Shown: positions 44,506 to 53,175, counted from the stretch's first letter. The stretch: 64,000 nt of DNA from Bradyrhizobium agreste (GCF_016031625.1 NZ_JACCHP010000019.1:62001-126000), one strand, 5' to 3'. Notes: a model not told the origin generated them from the sequence alone. Numbers and translations: made by a program.

Positions 44506-46224
44506 ATGCGCCGCCTCCTCGCCACGCTCTGCCTGCTCATTCTTGCGCACTGGTCGGGGCCGGCGGTGGCGCAGCCGCGCAACCAACTCGGCCCGCTCTG
44601 CACCACCGAGACCACGCCGGCGGACAAGATGGTCGACGCCTGCACCAAGATCATCGCGCTGAAGGTCTTCAAGGGCGAGCAACTCGCCACCGTCTATTTC
44701 TGGCGGGCGGTTGGCTGGAACAAGAAGGGCGACTACGCCAAGGTCATCGCCGATGCGACGGAAGCGATCCGGCTGCAGCCGAGCCAGGCGGTCTATAACC
44801 TCAGGGGCTCGGCCTATTACGACAAGGGCGAGTACGATATCGCGATCAGCGATTTCGATGATGCGCTGAGGCTCGGCCCGCCCAGCGGCACCATCTTCCA
44901 CAATCGGGGCAACGCCTGGCGCGGCAAGCAGGATTATGCCAAGGCCATTGCCGACTACGACATGGCGATCAAGGCCGATCCGAAATCGGCATTCTCGTTT
45001 CAGAACCGTGGCATCTCCAAGGAAGCGCTCGGAGATCTCGACGGCGCGATCGCCGACATCAACCAAGCGATCCGACTCGATCCCTCGCTGCCGCAGCCGC
45101 TGATCAATCGCACCGCGATCTGGCGCGCCAAGGGCGATCTCGATCGCGCCATCGCCGACGGCAGCGAGGCGATCCGGCTCGCCAAGGAGAAGCCGCCGGT
45201 CAACATCATGACGCCGCCCAACAGCGTGCTGATCTCCGGCTACATCCATCGCGCGCTGGCCTATGAGGCCAAGGGCGACTACGCCCGCGCTGGCGAGGAC
45301 TACAAGGCGACGCTTGCGATCGTGGCGTCTGACGCTGGCAGCAAGGCCAACCAGGCCACGGCACGCGTGCGCCTGTCGCTGCTGACGGACGCGAGCGCGC
45401 CGATCCCGCGCGATGCGCCCTCACCGACGACCCAGCCGACCTCCGCCCCAGCTCCGCAGCAGACCGACGCGGCACCGACACAGTCGCCGGCCCCGGCCGG
45501 CCGCGGCACGCGCATGGCGCTGGTGATCGGCAACGGCGCCTATGCCCATGTCAAGGCGCTGCCCAATCCCCCCAACGATGCGCGCGCGGTCGCCAAGAGC
45601 CTGCGCGACATCGGCTTCAGCGTGTCGGAGGGCGTCGATCTCGATCGCGCCGCGATGCAGAAGGTGACACGCGACTTTCTGCGCGCGGCCGCGCGGGCGC
45701 AGGTGGCGGTGGTCTATTATGCCGGCCATGGCGTGCAGGTCGACGGCCGCAACTATCTCATTCCGGTCGACGTCGCGCTCAAGCCTGGCGCGAGCCTAAC
45801 GGAGGCGATGATCGACATGGACACGATCATGGCCGGCCTCGACGACCAGGTCCGCACCAACATCCTGATCTTCGATGCCTGCCGCAACAACCCGATGGCG
45901 CAGCAGGTCGCATCTGCCGGAAACAATCGCGGCATCGAGGGCGCCTCGGGCCTTGCCGCGCCGACGAGTCTCGGCACCGGCGCGACATTGGGGGCCGGCA
46001 CGCTGATCGCATTCGCCACCGCGCCGGGCCAGGTGGCGCTCGACGGCGAAGGCGCCAACTCGCCGTTCTCCGCCGCGCTGTCGCGCCATATCGGCACGCC
46101 CGGGCTGGAGGTGCAGCAGATGCTCACGCGGGTGCGGGCTGAGGTGGTCTCGACCACGAAGAACAAGCAGGTGCCGTGGTCGAACTCGTCGCTGCTGGGC
46201 GAGGTCTATCTGGCGGAGAAGTGA
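44506..46224 (+). CDS. Secreted TPR - caspase (peptidase C14) domain protein
   Basis: The 572-residue protein has a signal peptide (MRRLLATLCLLILAHWSG, cleaved near AVAQ) and tetratricopeptide-type repeats from about residue 60 to 270 (patterns such as GDYAKVIADATEAIRLQPSQ). A Pro/Ala-rich linker leads to a caspase-like domain from about residue 335 (MALVIGNGAYAHVKALPNPPNDA). Both catalytic residues are present: His408 in YYAGHGVQ and Cys459 in FDACRNNP. Prokaryotic caspase homologues cleave after basic or acidic residues, but the targets of the periplasmic TPR type are unknown. It is divergent from the HTH-methyltransferase gene. Exported location is inferred from the signal peptide. Confidence 0.88.
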   Translation: MRRLLATLCLLILAHWSGPAVAQPRNQLGPLCTTETTPADKMVDACTKIIALKVFKGEQLATVYFWRAVGWNKKGDYAKVIADATEAIRLQPSQAVYNLRGSAYYDKGEYDIAISDFDDALRLGPPSGTIFHNRGNAWRGKQDYAKAIADYDMAIKADPKSAFSFQNRGISKEALGDLDGAIADINQAIRLDPSLPQPLINRTAIWRAKGDLDRAIADGSEAIRLAKEKPPVNIMTPPNSVLISGYIHRALAYEAKGDYARAGEDYKATLAIVASDAGSKANQATARVRLSLLTDASAPIPRDAPSPTTQPTSAPAPQQTDAAPTQSPAPAGRGTRMALVIGNGAYAHVKALPNPPNDARAVAKSLRDIGFSVSEGVDLDRAAMQKVTRDFLRAAARAQVAVVYYAGHGVQVDGRNYLIPVDVALKPGASLTEAMIDMDTIMAGLDDQVRTNILIFDACRNNPMAQQVASAGNNRGIEGASGLAAPTSLGTGATLGAGTLIAFATAPGQVALDGEGANSPFSAALSRHIGTPGLEVQQMLTRVRAEVVSTTKNKQVPWSNSSLLGEVYLAEK

Positions 46225-46388
46225 GATGGTTTCGTGCCGCGGGCGCAGCGCTTCTTCAGCGGTGCGCTGCAGAGCCGGGGCCCACATCACCGAAGAGCAA
46301 GTCTAGCAGCATGGGTCCCGGCTCAGCGCAGCAACGCCAAGAGCGTTGCAGCGCGTCCGGGACACGAGCGAGGCTCGCCGCGTGAGCC

Positions 46389-47507
46389 TCAATTGCCCCA
46401 CATTTCCTTCGCGATCTCGACCGCGAGGCGGAGCTTGGCCCACTGCTCCTCCTCGGAGAGGATGTTGCCCTCTTCCGTCGAGGCGAAGCCGCATTGCGGA
46501 GAGAGCGCGAGTTGCTCCAGCGGGGCGAACTTGGCGGCTTCTTCCAGACGGCGCTTGATGTCGTCCTTCTTCTCGAGCTCGCCGAACTTCGAGGTGATGA
46601 CGCCGACCACAACGACCTTATTGCCCTTGGGCAGGAAGCGCAGCGGCTCGAAACCGCCGGCGCGGTCGGAATCGTATTCGAGGAAGTAGCCGTCGTAATT
46701 GGTGCCGGCGAGCAGGGTCTCGGCCACCGGCTCGTAGCCGCCCGAAGAAATCCAGGTCGAGCGGAAATTGCCGCGGCAGACGTGGGTCGTCACCACCATG
46801 TCGGCCGGCTTCTCCGCCAGCGCGTAGTTGATGATGCGGGCATAGATCTGCTGCAGGCCATCCGGGTTATCGCCGCGCTCGCGTGCCTTCTGCAATTCGT
46901 CCTGCGAGCAGAGATAGGCCCACACGGTATCGTCGAACTGGAGATAGCGGCAGCCGGCGTCATAGAACGCCTTCACGGCCTTGCGGTAGGTTTTGCCGAG
47001 ATCTTCGTAGAAAGGTTCGAGATCGGGATAAACGTCCTTGGAGATCGACTTGCGGCCACCTCGGAAGTGGAGCACCGCTGGCGAGGGAATCGTCATCTTG
47101 GCGGTGACGTGGGCCTGGTCGGCGACCTTCTTCAGGAAGCGGAAGTGGTCCAGCATCGGGTGGCTGTCGGGAAAGTCGAGCTTGCCGATGACGCGGACCG
47201 CATCGTGACGGGTCTGCACGCCCGTGAACTGGATGCCGGTATCGGGGTGAAACAGCTCGCAGCCGGTGAGCTTGGCCAGGAAATCGAAATGCCACCAGGA
47301 GCGGCGGAATTCGCCGTCGGTCGCGAGCTTCAGCCCGATCGAGGCCTGCTTGTGGACGACCTTCTCGATCTCCATGTCCTCGATCTTGCGCAGATCGTCG
47401 GCCGAGATCTCGCCCTTTTCCAGCCGGCTACGGGCTTCCTTGATCTTGGGCGGACGCAGGAGGCTGCCAACTTCGTCGGCGCGGAAGGGGGCTTTGGTTC
47501 GCTGCAT
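46389..47507 (-). CDS. MetE-like (cobalamin-independent methionine synthase C-terminal domain) protein
   Basis: The 372-residue protein is a stand-alone MetE-type catalytic barrel. It begins with RADEVGSLLRPPKIKEAR and ATDGEFRRSWWHFDFL, contains YLQFDDTVWAYLC, and has the zinc ligands as TTHVCRGN and a later Cys in LSPQCGFAS. It lacks the N-terminal half of full MetE. Such short proteins transfer methyl groups from alternative donors, such as methylated cobalamin-independent or S-methyl compounds. GGGAG precedes the ATG, and livF ends only 19 bases upstream, so it is probably co-transcribed with the liv transporter. The donor is unknown. Confidence 0.87.
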   Translation of the reverse strand: MQRTKAPFRADEVGSLLRPPKIKEARSRLEKGEISADDLRKIEDMEIEKVVHKQASIGLKLATDGEFRRSWWHFDFLAKLTGCELFHPDTGIQFTGVQTRHDAVRVIGKLDFPDSHPMLDHFRFLKKVADQAHVTAKMTIPSPAVLHFRGGRKSISKDVYPDLEPFYEDLGKTYRKAVKAFYDAGCRYLQFDDTVWAYLCSQDELQKARERGDNPDGLQQIYARIINYALAEKPADMVVTTHVCRGNFRSTWISSGGYEPVAETLLAGTNYDGYFLEYDSDRAGGFEPLRFLPKGNKVVVVGVITSKFGELEKKDDIKRRLEEAAKFAPLEQLALSPQCGFASTEEGNILSEEEQWAKLRLAVEIAKEMWGN

Positions 47508-47526
47508 GTGTCACTCCCTGGACATC

Positions 47527-48243
47527 TTAGTGGGCGCTCGCCCCGGCGACGCCGAGATGGCGCTCCAGGACAGAGGGGTCGGTCTTCAGCGCGGCGCTCG
47601 GAGCGTCGTGAACGATCGTTCCGCGCTCCAATATCACAACGCGGTCGGCCAGCCCCAGAATCTTTTGGGCGTTCTGCTCGACGATGATCGAGCAAATACC
47701 TCCGGACCGGGTGATGGTCCCGATCGCCTTCAAGAGTTCCTCGACGATGATGGGCGCAAGGCCCTCGGTCGGCTCGTCCAGCAGCAGGACTTTCGGATTG
47801 AGGGTAAGTGCGCGGCCGATCGCCAGCATCTGTTGCTCGCCGCCGGAGAGCTGGTTGCCGAAATTGCTCCGCCGCTCCTTCAGCCGCGGGAACATCTCGT
47901 AGACCTTCTCGACCGTCCAGGGACCGGGCTGCGCCACGGCAGTCATGTTCTCTTCCACCGTCAGCGAGCGGAAGATGTTGCGCTCCTGCGGCACCCAGCC
48001 GATGCCGGCGCGCGCCCGCTGGTCGGGCCGCATCGCCGTGACGTCGGTGCCGGCAAGCGCAATAGAGCCTGAGAAGCGGCGCGTGACGCCGACGATGGAG
48101 TTGATCAGCGTGGTCTTGCCGGTGCCGTTGCGTCCGAGCAGCGCCAGAACCTGTCCTTCGGCGAGACGGAGCGTCATCTTCGGCAGCACCACCGCCTCGC
48201 CGTAGCCGGCACGAAGTGAATCGATCGCGAGCAGGTCAGACAT
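47527..48243 (-). CDS. livF: Branched-chain amino-acid-type ABC transporter ATPase, LivF family
   Basis: The 238-residue ATPase has Walker A LLGRNGTGKTT, the Q-loop region IGWVPQERNIFRSLTVEENM, signature LSGGEQQML and Walker B LLLDEPTEGLAP. Short length and the DEPTEGLAP motif are typical of LivF. With LivG it drives import of branched-chain amino acids or other small amides through the LivHM permease. It overlaps livG by eight bases. The cargo of this system is not readable from the ATPase. Confidence 0.93.
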   Translation of the reverse strand: MSDLLAIDSLRAGYGEAVVLPKMTLRLAEGQVLALLGRNGTGKTTLINSIVGVTRRFSGSIALAGTDVTAMRPDQRARAGIGWVPQERNIFRSLTVEENMTAVAQPGPWTVEKVYEMFPRLKERRSNFGNQLSGGEQQMLAIGRALTLNPKVLLLDEPTEGLAPIIVEELLKAIGTITRSGGICSIIVEQNAQKILGLADRVVILERGTIVHDAPSAALKTDPSVLERHLGVAGASAH

Positions 48244-48991
48244 CGACCGCCTCCTCGCCGAGATAGACCGCCTTCACCTGCGGATCGCGCGCGACCTCTT
48301 CGGGCGGACCTTCGGTCAGGAGCGCGCCCGAGACCAGCACCGAAATGCGATCGGCAAAGGAGAACACGAGGTCCATGTCGTGCTCGATCAAGAGCACGGT
48401 GACGTCCCGCGGCAGGCTGCCTACGACGGCGAGAATATCGTGGCGCTCGCTCTCGGGCACGCCGGCGGCGGGCTCGTCGAGCAGCAGCACGCGCGGCTTG
48501 GCCGCAATGGCGACCGCGATCTCGAGCAGGCGCTGCTTGCCGTAGGGCAGCGTCACGGTCGCTTCGTTCATGACGTCGAGCAGGTGGAAGCGCGAGAGCA
48601 GATCGGCGATCTCGCCATTGACGTCATTGCGCGTGCCCATCCGCCGCCACCAGTCGCCGCCATGGCCGAGACGTTCGGAGACCGCGAGCCCGATGGTCTC
48701 CAGGGGAGTCAGGTCCGGGTAGAGCTGATTAATCTGGAAGGTGCGCGACAGTCCACGCAGCACGCGCTTGTGCACGGGCAGATCGGTGATGTCCTGGCCT
48801 TCGAGCAGGATGCGGCCCGAGTTCGGCTTCAGCACGCCCGTGAGCTGGTTGATCACCGTGGTCTTGCCGGCACCGTTCGGGCCGATCAGCGCGTGGCGGG
48901 CGCCCTGCTCGACCTTCAGGGACAGATCGCGGGTGACGCGCAGGCCGCCGAACTGCTTTTCGAGATTTTGAGTTTCGAGCGCGATGGTCAT
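48236..48991 (-). CDS. livG: Branched-chain amino-acid-type ABC transporter ATPase, LivG family
   Basis: The 251-residue ATPase has Walker A LIGPNGAGKTTVINQLTG and GLSRTFQINQLYPDLTPLE. Its LivG-type signature region reads PYGKQRLLEIAVAIAAKPRVLLLDEPAAGVPESE in place of LSGGQ, as is usual for this family, with H-loop LLIEHDMDLVFSFADRI. It overlaps livM by four bases and livF by eight, so all three are translationally linked. Confidence 0.93.
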   Translation of the reverse strand: MTIALETQNLEKQFGGLRVTRDLSLKVEQGARHALIGPNGAGKTTVINQLTGVLKPNSGRILLEGQDITDLPVHKRVLRGLSRTFQINQLYPDLTPLETIGLAVSERLGHGGDWWRRMGTRNDVNGEIADLLSRFHLLDVMNEATVTLPYGKQRLLEIAVAIAAKPRVLLLDEPAAGVPESERHDILAVVGSLPRDVTVLLIEHDMDLVFSFADRISVLVSGALLTEGPPEEVARDPQVKAVYLGEEAVDV

Positions 48992-50016
48992 GAATCGCTC
49001 TCCGGCACGGCGACGATCGCCTTACGGCCCGCAATCTGCCTGATGATCAGGTTCGGCACATACAGCACCCAGCGATGCAGGCGCTGACGGCCGACCAGCA
49101 CGATCACGACCAGCACGAGGCCGATCCAGAACTGCCAGTATTGCGGCGTGATGGTCGAGAACAATTCCTGGAGCATGCGGAAGATCACCGCGCCGATCAG
49201 CCCGCCGTAGAGATAGCCGGTGCCGCCGATCACGAGCACCAGCATCAGGTCCGCCGAGCGCTCCATCGCGAACACGTCGAGCGAGGCGATCGCGGTCGTC
49301 TGGGTGAACAGCGCTCCCGCAATCCCGGCATAGAACGCGGCCAGCGTGTAGATCGCGATCAGGCGACGGTTGACAGGAATGCCAATGGCGGCGGCCCGGA
49401 GGGGATTGTTCTTGATGGCGCGCAGCGACAGGCCGAACGGGGAATGCACGACGCGGCGGGCCAACAGGAACAGCAGGAACAACACGGCCAGCGAATAGAA
49501 GAAGCCGGTCTTGCCGAACATGTCGAACGGGATCTCGCCGAAGATCGGCTGCATCTCGATGCCCTGCAGGCCGTCGGTGCCGCCGGTGATATTGGAGAAG
49601 CGCTCGGCCAGCGCTTCCAGCAGCAGCGCAATGCCGAGCGTCACCATCAGGCGCGTCAGGTCGACGCCGCGGATCACCAGAAAGCTGGTGGCAAAGCCGA
49701 GCACCATGGCAGCAAGGCCGGCGACGATCAGCGCCAGCACGGGCTCCTTGACGATGCCGTGAAGCGCCAGCAGCCCCGCGGCATAGGCGCCGACGCCGAA
49801 GAAGGCGGCATGGCCCAGCGACACGATGCCGGCATAGCCGAGGATGAGATCGAGCGACATCGCAAACAGCGCGAGGCGCAGGATGTCGGTCATGATGAGA
49901 TAGCGCGACGGAAACGCGAAACCGCAGGCTAGCACGATCAGCCAGAAGGCGATCTCGCCGTAGTGCCAGCGCGCCTGGCGCTGGGCATGATAGCCGACGT
50001 CGGAAGCAGTGCTCAT
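48988..50016 (-). CDS. livM: Branched-chain amino-acid-type ABC transporter permease, LivM family
   Basis: The 342-residue inner-membrane protein has about nine to ten helices and the LivM landmarks LALFAMSLDLILGYAGIVSLGHAAFFGVGAYAAGLL, GLSLRAIKNNPLRAAAIGIPV and AFYAGIAGALFTQT. The cytoplasmic EAA-like loop that contacts the ATPases is in the second of these. The start is the ATG at 50016, eight bases after livH ends; the frame is open upstream in shadow sequence. It pairs with LivH. Confidence 0.92.
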   Translation of the reverse strand: MSTASDVGYHAQRQARWHYGEIAFWLIVLACGFAFPSRYLIMTDILRLALFAMSLDLILGYAGIVSLGHAAFFGVGAYAAGLLALHGIVKEPVLALIVAGLAAMVLGFATSFLVIRGVDLTRLMVTLGIALLLEALAERFSNITGGTDGLQGIEMQPIFGEIPFDMFGKTGFFYSLAVLFLLFLLARRVVHSPFGLSLRAIKNNPLRAAAIGIPVNRRLIAIYTLAAFYAGIAGALFTQTTAIASLDVFAMERSADLMLVLVIGGTGYLYGGLIGAVIFRMLQELFSTITPQYWQFWIGLVLVVIVLVGRQRLHRWVLYVPNLIIRQIAGRKAIVAVPESDS

Positions 50017-50024
50017 CGGCGAAC

Positions 50025-50894
50025 TCAACGCGCGGCCGTGCGGCCGAACAGGCCGTTCGGGCGCCAGATCAGGATCACGATCATCATGGTGTAGATCACG
50101 AAGGGGCCCATCTTCGGCACGTAATATTTGCCGGCGACGTCGCCGATCCCGAGCAGCAGCGAGGCGAGGAACGGGCCTGTTATCGAGGACGAGCCGCCGA
50201 CGGTGACCACGATCAGGAAGTAGATCATGAACTTCAGCGGGAAATACGGATCGAGGCCGAGGATCTCGGCGCTGAGGGCGCCGCCGAGGCCGGCGAGCCC
50301 GCAACCGAAGGCAAAGGTGAAGGCGAACACCTGCGGCACGTTAATGCCGAGACCGCTCGCGGCCCGGGGGTCATCGACGGCCGCGCGCAGGCGGCTGCCG
50401 AAACGCGTCTTCGCCAGCACCATTTGAAGCGCAATGGTCAGCAGGCCGCAGATCACGATGATCATCAGCCGGTAGCGGCCGATGCCGACTCCGAACAGGT
50501 CGAACTGGCCCTGAAGCGCGGCGGGCAAATTGATGAAGACCCGCGAGGACCCCTGGATGTAATCGACGGCGGCAACCGACATGAAGGTCAGGCCGATCGT
50601 GAACAGCACCTGGTCAAGATGGCTGCGGGTGTAGAGATGACGGTACAGCATGCGTTCGAGCGCGATGCCGATGGCAGCCGAGGAGACGAACGCGAGCGGC
50701 AGGGCGGCGAAGAACGGCCAGCCCATCCGGTTGACCAGCACCATGCAGACATAGCCCCCGGCCATCGCGAAGGCGCCGTGGGCGAGATTGACGAAGTTCA
50801 TCAGACCGAGCGTGACCGCGAGCCCGCAGGCGAGCACGAACAGCAGCATGCCGTAGGCGACGCCATCGAACAAGTTGGTGAGGATTGCGGTCAT
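50025..50894 (-). CDS. livH: Branched-chain amino-acid-type ABC transporter permease, LivH family
   Basis: The 289-residue permease has ILTNLFDGVAYGMLLFVLACGLAVTLGLMNFVNLAHGAFAMAGGYVCM, the LivH fingerprint, and the cytoplasmic loop KTRFGSRLRAAVDDPRAASGLGINV that docks on the ATPases. About eight helices. It is separated from the substrate-binding gene by 133 bases, most of which is a dispersed palindromic repeat that probably tunes downstream expression. Confidence 0.92.
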   Translation of the reverse strand: MTAILTNLFDGVAYGMLLFVLACGLAVTLGLMNFVNLAHGAFAMAGGYVCMVLVNRMGWPFFAALPLAFVSSAAIGIALERMLYRHLYTRSHLDQVLFTIGLTFMSVAAVDYIQGSSRVFINLPAALQGQFDLFGVGIGRYRLMIIVICGLLTIALQMVLAKTRFGSRLRAAVDDPRAASGLGINVPQVFAFTFAFGCGLAGLGGALSAEILGLDPYFPLKFMIYFLIVVTVGGSSSITGPFLASLLLGIGDVAGKYYVPKMGPFVIYTMMIVILIWRPNGLFGRTAAR

Positions 50895-50922
50895 TGGAAG
50901 CGGCTGAACCTTGGTAATTACT

Positions 50923-51015
50923 CGTCATTCCGGGGCAGCGCGGAGCGCTGAACCCGGAATCTCGTTCAACAATCTCGAGATCCCCGATGCGCGCTAAGCG
51001 CGCTCGGGGATGACG
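50923..51015. repeat. Dispersed palindromic repeat, family C, copy 2
   Basis: It begins CGTCATTCCGGGGCAGCG and ends in CTCGGGGATGACG, with an inner AATCTCG...CGAGATT palindrome. The second half has diverged (GATCCCCGATGCGCG against CGCGCTCGGGGATG) compared with the other family C units. It lies inside the liv operon between livK and livH. Confidence 0.75.
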
Positions 51016-51027
51016 CGCTTTCGCGCG

Positions 51028-52206
51028 TCACTTCTTGGTCTTACCGAGATCCTTAACGGCCTCGAAGGTCGCGAACTCGACGTTGAAGAGCTCGCCGTCG
51101 ACCTTCTCGACCTTTCGAATGTAGATGTTCTGCACGATGTCGCGGGTCTCGGGGTCGATCGAGATCGGGCCGCGCGGACTCTCCCACTTCTGGCCCTTCA
51201 TCGCTTCGACCAGCTTGGTGCCGTCGGTGTCGCCACCTGTCTTCTTCAGCGCCTCGTAGATCAGGTGGATGCCGTCATAGCCGCCCACGGCCATGAAGCC
51301 CGGACGGTTGCCGAAGGCCTTCTTGTAAGCCGCGACGAAATCCTTGTTCATCTGCGACGGGTGCGCCGCGGAATACAGATGCGCGGTGACCGTGCCGAGC
51401 ACGGCGTCGCCCATGTTGTTGAGCAGGTCGTCGTCGGTGACGTCGCCCGGCCCGATCACCTTGATGCCGGCCTTGTCGAGGCCGCGTTCGGCATATTGCT
51501 TCATGAAGTTGCCGCCCTGGCCCGCCGGCACGAACACGAAGATCGCGTCCGGCTTTGCGTCCTTCATGCGCTGCAGGAACGGGGCGAAGTCGGGGTTCTG
51601 CAAGGGCACCTTGACCTCTTCGACCACCTCGCCGCCGCCCGCGGTGAAGTTCTGCTTGAAGAAATTCAGCGCATCATTGCCGGGCGCATAGTCCGAGGTC
51701 AGCGTCGCCACCTTCTTGATGCCGTTCTTCACCGCCCAGTCGCCGATGATGGTCGAAGACTGCGCCAGCGTGAAGCTGGTGCGCACGATATAGGGCGAAC
51801 GCTCGGTGATGATGGAGGTGCCCGCCGCCATCACGACTTCCGGGATCTTGGCCTGCGTTGCGAGCGGCGCAGCGGCGAGTGCGGCCGGTGTCACGCCGAA
51901 GCCGGCGATGAAATTGACCTTGTCGTTGACGATCAGCTCCTGAGCGGCGGTCTTGGTCTTGTCCGGGATTGCGGCGTCGTCCTTGACGATGATCTCGACC
52001 TTCTTGCCGGCGACGGTGTCGCCCTTCTGCTGCATGTAGAGCTTGATCGCGTTCTCGATCTGCTTGCCGGTCGAGGCCTGGCCGCCGGTCATCGGCAGGA
52101 TAAGCCCGATCTTGACCGTGTCTTCCGCCTTGACGGGCACGACGGCCGCAAGGCCCGCGATAGCAACGACCGCTGCGGTGCGTGAAAAAATCCTGCGTTC
52201 GAACAT
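51028..52206 (-). CDS. Periplasmic substrate-binding protein of liv-type ABC transporter
   Basis: The 392-residue protein has a signal peptide ending near VPVKA and the type I periplasmic binding fold of LivJ/LivK-like proteins: VKIGLILPMTGGQASTGKQIENAIKLYM, IAGFGVTPAALAAAPLATQAKIPEV and FMAVGGYDGIHLIYEALKKTGG. It is the first gene of the operon livK-H-M-G-F plus a MetE-like gene. A GGGGAGGGA lies before the ATG. The ligand (branched-chain amino acid, amide, urea-like or aromatic) cannot be read by eye. Confidence 0.92.
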   Translation of the reverse strand: MFERRIFSRTAAVVAIAGLAAVVPVKAEDTVKIGLILPMTGGQASTGKQIENAIKLYMQQKGDTVAGKKVEIIVKDDAAIPDKTKTAAQELIVNDKVNFIAGFGVTPAALAAAPLATQAKIPEVVMAAGTSIITERSPYIVRTSFTLAQSSTIIGDWAVKNGIKKVATLTSDYAPGNDALNFFKQNFTAGGGEVVEEVKVPLQNPDFAPFLQRMKDAKPDAIFVFVPAGQGGNFMKQYAERGLDKAGIKVIGPGDVTDDDLLNNMGDAVLGTVTAHLYSAAHPSQMNKDFVAAYKKAFGNRPGFMAVGGYDGIHLIYEALKKTGGDTDGTKLVEAMKGQKWESPRGPISIDPETRDIVQNIYIRKVEKVDGELFNVEFATFEAVKDLGKTKK

Positions 52207-52397
52207 CAGATGTCCCTCCCCTTCATTCCTCACCTCTTGTGCGCCGGACCGAGTACCCGGTCCTTGCCGCGCTCCACTCACGGACAAGCCATGCCGTGCG
52301 GCCACATGGCGTCCTCTACAACCCCGTTGTCAATCGAACGTTGGGCGACCATTCGGCGCAAGCCGCGTGATCTGCCTCAACGAGGGCGGGGAGAGAG

Positions 52398-52433
52398 ATT
52401 TGTACGATTGTACAAATAAAATGGTCCTGTCAA
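52398..52433 (-). promoter_or_regulatory. Candidate liv promoter overlapped by a perfect inverted-repeat operator
   Basis: A perfect 8-base inverted repeat, ATTTGTAC (52398-52405) and GTACAAAT (52410-52417), has a 4-base spacer. On the minus strand a TTGACA (52433-52428) lies 15 bases before a TACAAT (52412-52407) that falls inside the palindrome. The half-sites equal those of the GntR-family AraR operator. A repressor bound here would cover the -10 element of the promoter feeding the liv operon, about 200 bases upstream of its first gene. The 15-base spacing is shorter than ideal. Confidence 0.55.
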
Positions 52434-52462
52434 CGAAAAAGCCCTGTGACGCTCGGCAGGGC
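52434..52462 (-). terminator. Rho-independent terminator on the minus strand, just upstream of the liv promoter
   Basis: The stem GCCCTG (52457-52462 on the minus strand) / CAGGGC (52446-52441), with a 10-base loop, is followed on the minus strand by TTTTTC. No protein gene lies to its right on that strand, so it implies a short non-coding or leader transcript from 52463-52791. Confidence 0.6.
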
Positions 52463-52791
52463 GATGGCTTGTCGATGCGCCAGTCTAGGAGGACTGCACC
52501 ACACCTTGGATGGAGGATTCCGCCTCTCATTTGCAGAATCTGGACATTCTCAAATGCCTTCGCGACGAGCCACCCGGCGACGCCAATCGAACGACAAATA
52601 CGCGATGTATACCGTACCAACTGCAGGTACCCTATCAAGCGCTAATTTTACTTATTATAGTACCATCTTTGTATACAGCTTCGCGCACCCTCGAATAGGC
52701 CAATTTTACATATTGAGAGCTATGGTTCGCCGCTCACGCCGATCCGGGGCTCCAGCATCCGCGCCCGATCGGGGCACGACCAGAGATATTC
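52463..52791. other. AT-rich intergenic region, possible minus-strand small RNA
   Basis: This 329-base stretch is unusually AT-rich for the window, especially 52600-52715. It holds TATAAT-like elements on both strands (for example TACTATAAT on the minus strand near 52660-52668). The terminator at 52434-52462 would end a minus-strand transcript from here. On that strand, CCTCC motifs (for example AATCCTCCATCC near 52510) could pair with ribosome-binding sites. I see no supported protein gene; the 102-codon minus frame overlaps the terminator. Confidence 0.4.
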
Positions 52792-53079
52792 ATGCGTTCC
52801 CGCTCGCTTTCGATCGCCGCCGCACTCGCCCTGCTCGCTCCCAATCTCGCAGGCTGCGGGACGGTCAACGAAAAGCTCTCCGCCGGCATGGGCGATTACG
52901 TCCCGCAATGGGCCGGCGGCCTGCCCGCTGATGCGCCGCCGCGACCCGGCACGCCGCAGTACGACGCCTATATGAGGGAACGCGAGCGCAAGCGGCTGAT
53001 GCCGGCGAGCGATCGCGAGAAGGAAGAGCAAGGCCAGAAGGGCGCGACGGGGACGACGTCGGCTGGTGCGGTGCGGTGA
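52792..53079 (+). CDS. Small lipoprotein, hypothetical
   Basis: The 95-residue protein has a lipoprotein signal (MRSRSLSIAAALALLAPN) with the lipobox LAGC, so it should be lipidated at Cys22 and anchored to a membrane. The mature part is polar, Pro/Gly-rich, then highly charged (YMRERERKRLMPASDREKEEQ). No family was recognised, but small lipoproteins of this style are common in Bradyrhizobium-like genomes. The ATG at 52792 has only a weak AGAGAT upstream. Confidence 0.7.
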   Translation: MRSRSLSIAAALALLAPNLAGCGTVNEKLSAGMGDYVPQWAGGLPADAPPRPGTPQYDAYMRERERKRLMPASDREKEEQGQKGATGTTSAGAVR

Positions 53080-53087
53080 GAAACAAT

Positions 53088-53168
53088 CGTCATTCCGGGA
53101 TGGTCCGAAGGACCAGACCCGGAATCTCGAGATTCCGGGTTCGCCTCTTCGAGGCGCCCCGGAATGAC
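53088..53168. repeat. Dispersed palindromic repeat, family C, copy 3
   Basis: CGTCATTCCGGGATGGTCC and CGCCCCGGAATGAC are the inverted ends. The centre is AACTCCGAGA-like with perfect arms ACCCGGAATCTCG and CGAGATTCCGGGT. It begins eight bases after the lipoprotein stop and overlaps the approach to the convergent purU 3' end. Confidence 0.82.
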
Positions 53169-53175
53169 AATGCCG

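Noticed and set aside
52330..52638. Minus-strand protein of 102 residues
   Set aside because: The frame runs through a terminator and the liv operator, has no ribosome-binding site and no recognisable domain.
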